A stretch of 64,000 bases of DNA. Source: Maniola hyperantus. Taxonomy: Eukaryota > Arthropoda > Insecta > Lepidoptera > Nymphalidae. The stretch covers positions 3,588,654 through 3,652,653 of the forward strand of contig NC_048557.2 of NCBI RefSeq assembly GCF_902806685.2, given 5' to 3'. The first letter of the stretch is position 1. The number at the start of each line of letters is the position of its first letter. Shown here piece by piece: positions 1 through 10,975 of this stretch. Made by a program: the position numbers and the translations under genes. Below the pieces are notes generated by a model that did no database searches, had not been told where the DNA came from, and was given only the letters and a program-made list of their open reading frames with translations.

Positions 1-203
1 CTTGACTGCAATCTCATTAGGTGGTAAGTGATGATGCAGTCTAAGATGGAAGCAGGCTAACCTGGAAGGGGTGTGGCAGTTTTTATTAAACCCATTTCCT
101 TTGGTTTCTACACGGCACATACTAACTATCGGGACGCTAAATCCCTTGGCGGCACGCCTTTACCAGTGGGGTGGTAACTAGCCACAGCCGAAGCCTAACT
201 CTG
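1..203 (-). repeat. SINE family E fragment (tRNA-derived), 3' part
   Basis: This matches, in reverse orientation, the body of the fuller copy at 63008-63337. Shared stretches include gcagtctaagatgg, gctaacctggaaggggt and the cggcatcgtaccgg/aacgctaaat region. The tRNA-like head is absent, so it is truncated here. Confidence 0.75.
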
Positions 204-515
204 GTTAAAATCAGATTTGATATTTCTACAAAGATTTGGTTTCGTGTAGTCTCAGGTACAATATTAAGTACTGTATCTTGTTCAGCCCGCACATTAAAGC
301 GTATAAAATCCGCCATTTTGATTTTTGGCAATTTTATAGAAAAGGTACTCACGCACGGTAAGGACATTCACGCCATCAAGATGAGTCTAATGACGTTTCA
401 TTTATCAAAATCGGTCGAGTAGTTACGAGCGGGCACAGAAACGGACATACACAGACACACAGGTTAAATACATAACCCTTTTGGGTATCGCCGCGATCGG
501 GTAAAAAAACCTACC
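204..515. repeat. Interspersed repeat family Q, copy 1
   Basis: It shares an ordered series of blocks with 5150-5487: ataaaatccgccattttgat, a caccatcaagatgagt-like block, taatgacgt, and an end resembling cgccgcgatcgggta. The family type is not identified. The two copies flank the P-derived THAP gene in the same orientation. Confidence 0.6.
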
Positions 516-742
516 TTTACACGGTTCAGAGGGTGCAGGCATGTTGCTTTTGGTAGATCTTTTTGGTAGATTTGAAGCTGGGAGACGACGTCAGATGAGA
601 TGATCTCCGACTATGCCCTGAATTGCAACACTTCAAGATTATATACTTTAGGATTACGGTAAAAACCAAGGTGGAAATGCAAGGTTGTGGTCGCTTGACT
701 GAAGAAGTAACCTCGATCGTTTTTCATATTGGTTTTCATTTA
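516..742. other. No gene seen
   Basis: I see nothing coding or clearly repetitive here. It lies between repeat copies. Confidence 0.4.
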
Positions 743-1530
743 GGAAAAAATCGGCCAACTGCGAGTCAGACTCGCGCACCGAGGGTTCCGTACTCGGGTA
801 TTTTTTTCGACATTTTCTTTTAATTCTAATAATAATTTCTATTAATTTCTAATTATACGGCTGTTTTTTTATTTCGTAACATTTTAAATGTTTTTTAAAA
901 TTAAAAACAGGAATTACTAATTTCACCATTTCGGTGTACAGCTATATCTATAGCGATACCAGTGGTGGGCAGTCTCCTTTCTTGCTGGTTCTTCTTGGTA
1001 GGAAAGGCATTCCGAACCAGTGGTAGATGCATCCGACTATTCGAAAGTACTTGTAAAAGTTTATTTTAATAAAAAAGATTTTTATTTATTTAAAATCAAA
1101 ACTATTATGCATAAAAATCTGTTTTAGAATCTACAGATAAAGCTCTTTCATAATATGATATATCCACTTGGTAAAGTTATCTTACTTTGAAAATTTAAAA
1201 TACTAATTATTTGTTCATGAACACATTTTAATTTTTTCATGTCAAGTAGGACAATTTCACGGTTTTCGGATTTTTTCCTGTACTTGTGCTATAAGACCTA
1301 CCTACCTGCCTAATTTTATTTTTATTACATTACAAAAAAAATGTGTTCATAAACAAATAATTAGTATTTTCAATTTTCAAAGTGAGATAACTATACCAAG
1401 TGGGGTATCATATAAAAGGGCAAAACAGATTTTTATTTATTTTTATCATGCAAAATGCCGAAAAAATACCCTCGGTGCGCGAGTTTGACTCGAATTTGGC
1501 GGTTTTTTATTTCCTCTAGATATACGGAAC
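743..1530. repeat. Two family-A elements in inverted arrangement
   Basis: A plus-orientation family-A copy begins near 743 (cggccaactgcgagtcagac) and continues to about 1310. It is interrupted around 940-1060 by a minus-orientation fragment of family P (accagtggta, cattccgaacc). A second family-A copy runs the other way from about 1325 to 1530. Compare the complete copies at 14281-14702 and 57079-57509. Confidence 0.7.
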
Positions 1531-1649
1531 CCTAGAAACAAGAAAACAACCAGATAACAGGAATCATTAATTTCCGATCTTTAGGGCCGTACATACTTTA
1601 CTTCAGCTTTATATAAACTGCATGCCTACATAAACTGCATGCCTACGGT

Positions 1650-1980
1650 TGTTTGAATTTTTTTTATTTTTTTTTATTAAAGAATATTAGCCATGTTAAA
1701 TGACTAATATTCCCCTTTCCTCTCCAACTAAGCGTCAAGCTTGTGCTAGGAGTAGGTACGACAATAGTGCAACGGGCGGGGTTTGAACCGTCGACCTTTC
1801 GGGAAATTGGGTGGAAACAAACCACGGAGGACTGTTGCAACTGTTATTCCATCAAAATCGGCTCATAATTGACGGAGTAATCGCGTAACGAACATACAAA
1901 ATAATAATAAAAAAATTAAAAAAAAACATACAGTCGAATTGATAACCTCCTCCTTTTTTGAAGTCGGTTAAAAAAGGTTT
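1650..1980 (-). repeat. SINE family F fragment plus family-B tail
   Basis: Positions about 1650-1805 match, in reverse, the tRNA-derived SINE at 18941-19105, including its box-B-like gggtttgaaccgtcg. Positions about 1825-1975 end in ttttttgaagtcggttaaaa, a tail also seen near 29090-29130, 36660-36690 and 59290. Confidence 0.7.
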
Positions 1981-2184
1981 GAATTGATATACCTAGTTCG
2001 GCTCCATTCCTCTGCATGCGTGATAATATATCGATTCTATAACATTTAGTCCCTACCTACCTGGGACAAAATGAGGGGTGGCAGGAGTGCTCCTGTTCCG
2101 CCGCACTATTGGTTTGTCATTCAACCTATCACTTCCCGCGCTATAAGAAAGTACGTACAGTATATTCCTTGATTTTACATCTTT

Positions 2185-2515
2185 TTCATATCCATATATA
2201 TTGTAAATGCGAAAGTGTGTCTGACTGTCCTGTCTGCTGGCTTTTCACGGGCTAGCTGTTTAACCAATTTTGATCCAGAGATAGCTTGTATTCCAGGGAA
2301 GGGGACATAGGCTACTTTTTGTCCCGTAAAACCAGAGTTCCCACGGGATCCTTGAAAATCTAAATCCACGTGGACGAAGTCGCTAGTATCTTATCCCTAT
2401 TTTGGTATACAAATAGCTTGCATCCTGGAGACTGGCATAGTATAGGCTTATTTTATACCGGAAAATCAAAGAGTTCCCACGGCATGTTCTTTAAAATAAC
2501 TAAAACTGAATATTT
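2185..2515. repeat. Family C repeat, two partial copies
   Basis: It has the hallmark blocks of family C: aaatgcgaaagtgtgtctg, gacataggctacttttt, a gttcccacgggat block and acgtggacgaagtcgc. The second copy begins after about 2393. Other copies are at 7734, 10530, 13023, 15360, 30658 and 41652. Confidence 0.75.
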
Positions 2516-2717
2516 TAACGAAAATCTGGAAAACCACAGACAGGTATAAGTTCCTAAACATATCTATGAATTTAATTAGTTAATATTCAAATGAGAGCCA
2601 AACTACGTATGTATGGAGAAAGTGACGGAAAGTCCTCTATGAAATAAGACACACATTTTTGTCAGTAAAGGTTATTATTAAATTCGTATTCGAAGCTTTT
2701 ACAACAAAAAGAATCAA
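2516..2717. other. 3' flank of the THAP gene
   Basis: No coding signal or clear AATAAA was seen on the minus strand within this 200-bp flank. Confidence 0.3.
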
Positions 2718-5037
2718 TCAATCTTCCTCTAATTTCTCTAATTTAATGCCTGAATAGGTACTAGTAGATCGTTCATCTAGTTTGCCTTTCAAAATATTTT
2801 CTATTTCATCGTTTAGTGTTTGCAGTTCGTTATCTTCCTTTTTGATTGGATTAATTGTTCTACTTGCTTCCTCTTCTTCGTTTTGATTTGTATTAATTTC
2901 TAAGGGATCGTTTTGTACCTCTTTGCTTTGACTTGTATCATCTTCTGAGAATTCAGTTTCTTCAGCTGCACTTTGTTCGGATTTGATTTCTATACATTCA
3001 TTTTCTTCTTCTATGCTTTGATTCGATTTGATTTCTATATATTCGTTTTCTTCTTCTTTTTCTGATTCTGATTCTTCGCTTTGATTTGATATAATATCTT
3101 CTTCTGATCTAATTTGTAGCAACTCGTTATGTTCCTCCTTTAATTCTCCGATTTGATTTGGTTTAAATTGTATTACACCTTTTTTTATTTGTACTTCTCG
3201 GTAAACATCGTCTATTGCCGAAAGTAAAGTGTTAATTTCACTAGCGATATTGATTCTCTGGGTATCTATCGCTGCTTTAAGAAAGTTTTTTTTAAATTCC
3301 ACATAAACCTCTTTAGGTGTCGGCACCCGACAATGACCTTGATTTTGCCTCAATGTACTAAAAAACTCTTTTAACACATCTGTATTTAGCCTTCGGGTAT
3401 AAAAGTAATGAAATCCTTTGGTTTTAAGATATGCTGATAAAAATAAAACTGAATTTATTGTTGTTTTAAAATCCTTTAAGCATCCAACGAGCGGAGTCAC
3501 ATCTTTATTCGCTTTGTTGACTATACGTAAATAGCTTAACACTTGCAAAAAATCTTGTAGGTAATCAATTTGATAACGTTCACCTGAAAATCTCTTTTTG
3601 TACTTGCAGGAAGTTTCATAAGAATTTTTCGGGGAAGAATTCAAAATATCGAACAGATCATTCAATCGTCGGACAAAGACAGCTGTTCCTAAAGCTTCAT
3701 TCGGCAACTTGCCTGGTCCTATATTGTGTTGAATCGCTATTGCTACAGATCTGCTGAATACTTCTGCAGCAAACCTGACTGTCGCTTTTTCAAAAACCTG
3801 AGGTTTGATATGTGCTAAAGTGAGCTTGTAAGCAATACGGCAACTTTTGGATCTTTCTAAATTAAAAAGATTTTGAATATCGTCCCAAGAAGCGCACAAG
3901 CCAGTTATATCCCTGTCTGGGAAAAAAATACGATTTTTCGTCAGTTCGTTCCTCAACAATTTTAGTGTCTCAGAGACATCAAATATGTAGTAAATTTTAT
4001 AATCATGGGATATATGTCGCACGTTTCGATTTTTTGATACACAAAAGAATAAAGGTCCGCTGTCCGTTGTGATTGCGGCAATATCGAACCCTATATCGAT
4101 TAATTGCATAATAATTTCATCTACCCATCCACCAACCTCAGCGTAGTTTATAAGTAATTTTTGAAAGCAAAAAGCTATAGGTTGTGTCCATTTGGAAAAT
4201 AGACCTCGAGCCATCACGACAACAACGTGGTTCGCAACATCTTGTGTTTGCTTACCGTTAATTTCATGGAACCCAATATGTGACTTCGAATCTTCTCTTC
4301 GATGGGGATTAATGCTTATCTCAGATTTTAAGCGCATCGTACCTACGCTTATTACACAAACTTTCTCTGATTCAGTTAATCGCTTACACTTATACTCTAG
4401 GCATCTAAGCATACTATCCGAAAGTTTTGTGTCAATATCTATACTCGTCTCTCTTAAATTTTTCTCACCTGGTAACTTTAATGTTTTGTATAAAAATCTA
4501 TATGCTAAAGGGCTAGCGAAATATAGATTCATTATAAACTTTTTATAATCATTATTATCAAATAATTCCCCTGGATTTAATTCACTTAGGTGATTGTGAA
4601 TGCATTCAATTCTTTTTTGGGCAACAACAAATTCAGATTCTGGTTCTTGAGGAATGTTTTTTACAGTTTTGGTATGTTTCGATTCTAGTTCGTCCGAATT
4701 CAGTGACGTGTTACTTAATCTTCTTTTTCTAGAATCACTCTGTGGAGTTAATAAATAATGAATAGTTGTGGCATTTGATTCTAAGCCACTTGTGGAAGGT
4801 TGGGAGTTGGTTAGATCGCCTTCTGTCTCTGTCTGAGTAGACTTAGTAGGTTGAAGAAGAAAGTTCTCCGAGTTATTTGGCAGACGAAGGGTAGGGACCG
4901 CATTAGATTTAAGTTTTTTCGTCAACCGCAGGGAGAATTCAAAATGAACATCACAAATGCGGTAATTTTTATGAAGTACTTCAATATCTTTACCCTCCAA
5001 GTCTAGGCGGCCCGCTGCAGTTATCCATTGGCGACAT
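2718..5037 (-). CDS. P-element-transposase-derived THAP protein, main exon
   Basis: One uninterrupted reading frame runs from a 3' splice site (intron ends ...TTTTCAG, exon begins at 5037) to the stop at 2718. The first codons give R-C-R-Q-W-I-T-A-A-G-R-L-D-L and then YRICDVHF, the second half of a C2CH THAP zinc finger; its first half must lie on an upstream exon that I could not locate. The numbering below counts from the TTG codon at 5000. Residues about 150-570 resemble P-element/THAP9 transposases: KLTLAHIKPQ at 393, AAEVFSRSVA at 411, LKEFFSTLRQ at 543. Residues 618-720 form an acidic tail with repeated EIKSNQS-type units. In related transposases an acidic DE is expected where this protein has VGTM (219-222), and E in LENFFS where it has LKEFFS, so transposase activity is probably lost. 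A long intact frame without catalysis suggests a domesticated DNA-binding protein; a recently dead transposon copy is the alternative. Confidence 0.75.
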
Positions 5038-5040
5038 CTG

Positions 5041-5149
5041 AAAACATAAGCTTGAGGTTTATATTGAGGTGATTTATCTAACTCTAATTAAGGTACGTAC
5101 CTAAGTAATATAAATGGCTTTAATAGTGTATGTGGAGCGCGTGTTACCA
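5041..5149. other. Probable intron start of the THAP gene (minus strand)
   Basis: A good 3' splice site (TTATGTTTTCAG on the minus strand) abuts the exon. A GTACGT donor candidate lies near 5090-5100, but the sequence upstream of it does not read as a THAP N-terminus. Confidence 0.35.
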
Positions 5150-5487
5150 ATTTTGAAAACTGATTCATACAATTTAGAAAGTTTTCAAAAAAAACTGCGA
5201 CTGCGGTGTGCACCGCATCTTTTTCAGACCGCACATTAATATGCATAAAATCCGCCATTTTTATTTTTTAACAATTTTATGTACCCAGTGACACTAGACG
5301 TCACTAGCGCCATCAAGACGAATTTAATGACGTATCATTTATGCAAATCCTTGGTGCAAATCAATTAAGTCTTTGAGTACCTACTACCTACGAGTGGACG
5401 TGGGAACGGACATACATAGGTAGGTAACATACAACGGATGGGTTAAACACATAACCCTCCTTTTGGGCTTCGCCGCAGTCGGGTAAT
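5150..5487. repeat. Interspersed repeat family Q, copy 2
   Basis: Matches 204-515 block by block (ataaaatccgccattttt, caccatcaagacgaattt-type block, cgccgcagtcgggta end). Family unidentified. Confidence 0.6.
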
Positions 5488-5600
5488 ATTGTATGTATAC
5501 TTCCAGGATGCAAGTTTTCTGTAAGGCAGTTATTGTCAAGATTGGATCAGTGGTTAAGCAATGAAAAGGCAGCTGACAGACAAAATGAGTAAAAGATGGT

Positions 5601-5790
5601 ACAGTACACGGTAAAAAGGGTACATCGACCTTTAGAAGGAGCTATCTCCTTCTAGCAGATTTGTAGAGCATTGTCTCTGTCGTTGGGACCGACAAAATGT
5701 CATATAGGTATGAGTGACAGAGACAACGCTCTACAACGCCGAAATGTCATTCTAAAGGCTGATGTACATTACTTTCTGCCGCGCACTGTA
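5601..5790. mobile_element. Foldback MITE family G
   Basis: The two halves are near-perfect inverted repeats about the loop. The left half carries tacatcgacctttagaa and gagcattgtctctgtcgttg; the right half carries gacagagacaacgctctaca and ttctaaaggctgatgtacat. The termini read acagtac.cgg and gccgcgcactgta. Other copies are at 28348-28523, 34985-35137, 35508-35571, 37200-37383 and 62068-62258. Confidence 0.85.
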
Positions 5791-5865
5791 AAAAGTCCTA
5801 GCTGTGTGTTCTTATGCACACACTGGAACAAACCAACGTACATTGAAAAAATACTGTAAGAGTGA

Positions 5866-6002
5866 CACGCACTCATCCGATCAGAATCCGTGAAAATACG
5901 GATATAAAAAAATATCTACGTCATAATATGTCATAAGCTACCATACAAATAGTTCTAACTTCAGAACGTATTTTCACGGACTCGGATCGGATGAGTGCGT
6001 AA
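5866..6002. mobile_element. Short TIR element (MITE)
   Basis: The left end cgcactcatccgatcagaat is inverted at the right end as gatcggatgagtgcg, and tccgtgaaaatacg is inverted as cgtattttcacgga. The element is about 135 bp long and has no coding content. Confidence 0.75.
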
Positions 6003-7530
6003 CCGCCGTAAGTGCTGATGGTTTTACAGAAACATGCGCACATCGACACGTCGATATTCCTATTCGTTATCTGTCTCGCTCGCACATTACCTGTTCGCTT
6101 TAAGTGAGCGTGACTTGAATCTCTAGCGTTATGCCGGCAACACACGATCAAGTATTTCCTCCAATTTGCATGCGACTTCAGCGTGGCGATTCGATAATTG
6201 AATTGCTGAGTCTAACCATAGTACTATTACATTATTCTGTGGTGTTATTTTAGATTATATTAACTAGATTATTATTAGATATTACAATAGTACATTTTTC
6301 AAACATACACATATTTAGTTAGAATTACATTAAAAAAATATTTATTAAAAATTGAATAGAAACCCCACCCCATCCACCGTCTTAACCTCTAACTAAGCTA
6401 AGCACAACGTTTTTCTTATTTAGGTATAAAACGTTTGTTAAGAAAAGCGTAAAATGAAAGAGGAAAACCTAAATCCACGCAAAGTCGCGGACATCATCTA
6501 GTATAGGTATCACTATACCTAATCAAATAATTATTTTCTGTTGTTCAAGTCTCATGAAAATAAGACAAAAATTAATTGATCGTGTGGGGCGGGCATTACA
6601 ACGAACATATATCAATTCAGAAGTGATGATAAAGCACAACGCATTTTTATCTTTAGTCAACAAAAACAAAGGTAGGTACCTAAGTCATAAAGTACCTACG
6701 TACCTAATCAACGTATGGCGAGTATTATAGTTATTAGTTAAATACGGTAAACGGAATAAAAAAATTATAATAACAATCGTCACATAAAAGTTAGTCGTCC
6801 TACTTTAGGTGCAATTTTATCGTAGGTATTATTACTATCTGCAACTCAGTCGAGATGAACGTATTCCATTCCACTACTGCGTTGGATGGACGGATTCAAC
6901 CGAGTTGTGTACATCACGTGACACCTCAAAAAATGTATTTATTTAAATGTAACTACTTACAACGTTTCATTTTTAGGGAATCTGAAGAAGGCACGTTTCA
7001 AACACTCTTGATTGTCACTTTGTTTCTCTCGTTCTGAGTTAAAGCAGCCCGATACGGCGCAACAAACACCCATGTTTGTTTTTTACGCTCTGGCGTGATG
7101 ACGCCGCGCGGCCCTTACGTAATGGTGGCTATTGGGTGACTGAGATCCAGTGTTGCCAATTGCCATTTGTCAACAGTGTTTCCATTTACGATTTCGGTTT
7201 TACCGTAGCTTCTGTAGGAATTCGCCTAATTTAATTTTTTTTAATAATTCTCAATCACACCCGAAAAATTTATCTATCTATTAGGTTAGGTTACCTACTT
7301 TAAAAAAATTCACGACCTAATAAATATTTCGCAATTTCCGAAAAAAAATCAGTCTTTCTAGCCTTTTTGAGCCCAGGCCTAGTTATTTAGTACTTAGGTA
7401 GGTATCTACACCTACGTAGGTAGGTACCTACTGTAAAAATTATTTAAAATAAAAAAAACTTAACACAACTCTAAACTAATTTATTAGATATCGTAACATA
7501 ATTGGGAAAATATTGAACTTAATTATAAAA
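6003..7530. other. Intergenic, no gene seen
   Basis: AT-rich sequence with several ggtaggtacc-type palindromes and no credible exon. It separates the THAP gene from the 3' end of the metallothionein gene. Confidence 0.4.
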
Positions 7531-7537
7531 AGGCATG

Positions 7538-7543
7538 TTTATT
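7538..7543 (-). terminator. Poly(A) signal of metallothionein gene
   Basis: AATAAA on the minus strand, about 40 bp past the stop codon of the metallothionein reading frame. Confidence 0.7.
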
Positions 7544-7582
7544 GAAATCTTCTTTCTTCTATCGTGTTCTCTCTACTTCTGT

Positions 7583-9548
7583 CTACTTCTTGGTGGCAGA
7601 CGCGTCGGTGGTGGTTCGCTTGCAAGTGCACTGGCATGAAGCGTCACACTTGCAAGACTGACAGCACTGGGTTGGTGTGCATTTGCAATCTGAGGAACAA
7701 ATACTTACTTATTAAACTTTTTTAAATTCTAAAACTAGCTGATGCCCGCGACTTCGTACGCGTTTATTTAGGTTTTTAAAAATCCCGTGGGAACTTTAAA
7801 AAGGTGTTTTTTACCGGATAAAAAGTAGTTCATGTCCCTTTCCAGATCTCAAACTATACCCATGCAAAAAATCACGTAGATCCGTTGCTCTGTTGCGACG
7901 TGATTGAAGGACAAACCAACAAACAAACACACTTTCACATTTATAACAGGGGTAGTAACTAGTGTCTAGCAGCTAGTATACGCTCGCGACTTCGTCCGCG
8001 ACTACACTTAAAAAAATCGTTTAAAAAACACTATCGCTGAAAAATGACTATCCGTTCCGCGAGTTTTGAACGGAACACTCGGCCGCTGAATTTAATTTAT
8101 ACTTACCTATCTATCCTTCTATATCATATAGGTACCTACAATGTATCGTAGGTTTGCATTTCTAAACAGATTAGATAGGTACAGTGGCTTGTTATCAAAA
8201 CAAGATTTACCTACTTTATATACCATTGTTGCTTATTGCAAAACCATCACGTTTGCCCGAGTTTATAAACTAAATAGTTAACTAATACGTAGTTTATAAA
8301 CTACCTACATAGTTAACTAACTATAAAATAAATAGTTCAGAAGTCACTAAAAATGAAATAAATTCTCCATAATTTAATAAATTATTATATCTTACTAGAT
8401 GACGCCCGCGAATTCGTTCACGTGGATTTGGGTTTTTAATAATCACGTAGGGACTCTTTAATTTTCCGGGATATAAGTTGGACGTAAGCTACCTTACCAA
8501 ATTTCATGTAAATCAGTTAAACAGATGGGCCTATAAGAATCCCTAAATCCTATTTCGATGAAATTTAGTACAATGTTAGCATACATCCCGGGGACGGACA
8601 TAGGCTACTTTTTATTCCGGAAAATCAAAGAGTTCCCACGGGATTTTTAAAAAACCTAATTCCACGCAGACGAGCATCAGCTTGTTTAGAATAAATTATT
8701 TGAATTTTGAATTATTTTAAGTTGGCAATTAGGTAAGGATGTATCAAATCAAATCAAAAATCATAAAGTATTTAATAACTACATACTAAACTAAAATATG
8801 TTACCTATTGTTAACATTTTAATTTAAAGTAGAATTTTAAAAACACTATGATCAGCAATTATAATAATAGCAAAAAGAATTTATTAGCAACAGGTGGTAA
8901 CTGCATCAATACAGACACTAATTAAATATTTACAAAGTTGTTGATTCTTTAATGGTACCTATAGGTATATTAGCTTACTTTTTATTTTAGTTGAATAAAT
9001 AATTATTAATTTGAAAATTAAAAACAAAAAATAAGAATCTTATGAACAAATTATAATTAAATTAATTGATTCTAATAAGAAAAGCAATTTACATTAAATT
9101 TATATTTTTAATTTTGATACAATTGATTTCATTACGCAATCTAATTATAAATATTAATTATGTAATTAAATAATCATCATCATCATCATCATGATCAACC
9201 CATCACCGGCTCGCTACAGAGCACGGATCTCCTCTCAGAGTGAGAACAGCTTGGCCATAGTCTACCACGCTGGCCATGTGCGGATTGGTAGACTTCACAC
9301 ACCTTTGAGAACATTATGGAGAACTCTCAGGCATGCAGGTTTCCTCACGATGTATTCCTTCACCGTTAAAGCAAGTGATATTTGATTACTTAAAACGCAC
9401 ATAACTCCGAAAAGTTAGAGGTGCGTGCCCGGAATCAAACCCCCGACCTCCGATTATAAGGTAGACGTCCTAACCACTAGGCTATCATAGCTTATTAAAT
9501 AATAGTTTATAGGAAATACTCACTGTCACCGCAACCACCGCAAGGCAT
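7583..9548 (-). CDS. Mtn: Metallothionein, two coding exons
   Basis: Exon 1 is 9524-9548 (ATG at 9548, donor GTGAGT) and exon 2 is 7583-7689 (acceptor ...TTCCTCAG, stop TAG at 7583-7585). The join is in frame and gives 43 residues beginning MPCGGCGDNCKC. There are 11 cysteines, arranged CxxC, CxC, CC, CxC and CxCxC, with no aromatic residues and a lysine- and threonine-rich end. This is the composition of insect MtnB-type metallothioneins, small cytosolic proteins that bind Cu, Zn and Cd through thiolate clusters. A TATA box lies about 120 bp upstream and AATAAA about 40 bp downstream. The 1.8-kb intron contains family C repeats and a tRNA-derived SINE. Metal induction is expected for the family, but I found no canonical metal response element (TGCRCNC) in the 200 bp upstream of the TATA box. 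Confidence 0.87.
7734..7975. repeat. Family C repeat in metallothionein intron
   Basis: Begins ctagctgatgcccgcgactt, continues with aaaaatcccgtgggaact and ggataaaaagtag, and ends acactttcacatttataa. It is a near-complete copy of a ubiquitous lepidopteran repeat. Confidence 0.8.
7976..8394. other. Intron sequence of metallothionein gene
   Basis: A second repeat head at about 7978-8020 (cgctcgcgacttcgtccgcg) is followed by AT-rich unique sequence. No coding signal. Confidence 0.5.
8395..8690. repeat. Family C repeat, composite of two partial copies
   Basis: Starts agatgacgcccgcgaattcg and ends ttccacgcagacgagcatca. It contains gacataggctactttttatt and gttcccacgggattttt. Confidence 0.7.
9175..9490 (-). 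mobile_element. tRNA-derived SINE family D
   Basis: Read on the minus strand it starts with a tRNA-like head (ctagtggttaggacgtc, then a box-B-like run) and ends in a (CAT/ATG)n tail at 9175-9195. It lies in the metallothionein intron, close to exon 1. Confidence 0.85.
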
Positions 9549-9664
9549 CTTGAAAGACGGAAAATAAAAGTGAAAATGCAATTCAAAATATCACTATCGT
9601 AGAGCTTACTCCACAATCGCAGGAACAATGGCTTGAGACATCATCGCAGCCGATCCTGTATGCT

Positions 9665-9672
9665 TATTTATA
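9665..9672 (-). promoter_or_regulatory. TATA box of metallothionein gene
   Basis: The minus strand reads TATAAATA here, about 120 bp upstream of the ATG, giving a predicted start near 9635-9642 and a short 5' leader. Confidence 0.6.
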
Positions 9673-9937
9673 AGAACACTGGGCAACTGAGAATTGCATA
9701 CATATTACACACATAATTCTTATTGTATTAGCATAAATACGATTTTCGTGCAGCACTGCAATTTAGAACAATTAGCACTGCAGCCCACCGTACCTACTTA
9801 AATACTTGTTCTCGATATCACTTGCGTTCGGAATTAACTGCATGAAATTTTCCTTCATTTCTAAGCCTATTCTAGAATTTCTTACAAGGCAATGAAGCAG
9901 TTACAGGCACAGGCATAGATTTAATCTTGGGCTAGAA

Positions 9938-10010
9938 AAAAAAATCGGCCAAGTGCGAGTCAGACTCGCGCAACGAGTATTTTTTTTCGTCATTTTGCTC
10001 GAAACTCAAA
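9938..10010 (+). repeat. Family A repeat, left-end fragment
   Basis: Contains atcggccaagtgcgagtcag and actcgcgcaacgag and then loses similarity. Confidence 0.65.
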
Positions 10011-10529
10011 GCTACTTAAGTACCTACTATGTTGTATCACTTGTATGTACCTACTTAGTTTTAACATTATTTGGTGACTAAAAAAATCAATAACATTTTG
10101 AAAATTGGACATAAAAAGAACTATAGGTATAAATAAGGTTACCCCTTTCATTTTCGACCATAGTCCATAACTCTAAATGATGACGTGTCTTGCCAGTTGT
10201 TTCGAGTTGTTTTATTAACTTACTTGTCTGGAACGTGGTAATAAAAACCCGATGCTCCCACTGTGCCCTTTTTCTGGTTTCAAGGACTGTGGGACCGGAT
10301 GGACAAGTTCATGTTGGGATGCATTTCGTCAGATATTAATCTGATGTGAATTATTCCAATACAAAGTCCCTGGACCTACCCAAAGAAATGGAGGTAAAAA
10401 AATGCTTTCCTAGGTTGAAGCCCATGCGGCCGACTGATGTCAAAGAGGAGCCACTTTTGCAAATTGTAGCCTCTTTTTGAGCACGTATTTTTTCTTCTAA
10501 GGGCCTATAGTATATTATATACATCGATG
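10011..10529. other. Intergenic, no gene seen
   Basis: No coding signal or named repeat was recognised. Confidence 0.35.
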
Positions 10530-10704
10530 TTTCCAAGCCTTTCACGGCCCATCCGTTCAACCGATTTTGACGAAATTTGGCACAGAGATAGCTTGCATAC
10601 CGGGAAAGGACATAGGCTACTTTTTATCCCGGAAAATTGAAGAATTCCCACGGGATTTTAATAAACCTAATTCCACGCGGACAAAGTCGCGGGCATCCTC
10701 TAGT
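10530..10704. repeat. Family C repeat fragment
   Basis: Contains cctttcacggcccatccgtt, gagatagcttgcata, ggacataggctacttttta and the end aagtcgcgggcatcctctag. Confidence 0.75.
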
Positions 10705-10734
10705 AAAAATAATCATCCGATACCTTCTTAAAGC

Positions 10735-10975
10735 CTTCTATTCGGGCGGTCGGGGGTTCGATCCCGCGCACGCACCTCTAACTTTTCGGAGTTATGTGCG
10801 TTTTAAGCAAAGGAAACCTGCAGGCCTGTGTGTTATCCATAATGTTCTCAAAGATATGTAAATTCTGCCAAACGGCACTGGGCCAGCGTGGCAGACTAAG
10901 GCCTAAGCCCTTCTCATTCTGAGAGGAGACCCGTTTGCAGTAGTGGGCTACCCATGGGTTGATCTTTATGATATG
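10735..10975 (+). mobile_element. SINE family D, 5'-truncated
   Basis: It begins within the tRNA-like head (box B gggggttcgatcccg at about 10750), continues with acttttcggagttatgtgcg, and ends near the gggttgatctttatgatatg tail. Confidence 0.75.

Noticed and set aside
171..422. Forward reading frame of 83 codons
   Set aside because: It lies within repeat family Q and SINE E and has no family resemblance.
4192..4548. 118-codon plus-strand frame
   Set aside because: It is antisense to the P-derived THAP frame and is only a shadow of it.
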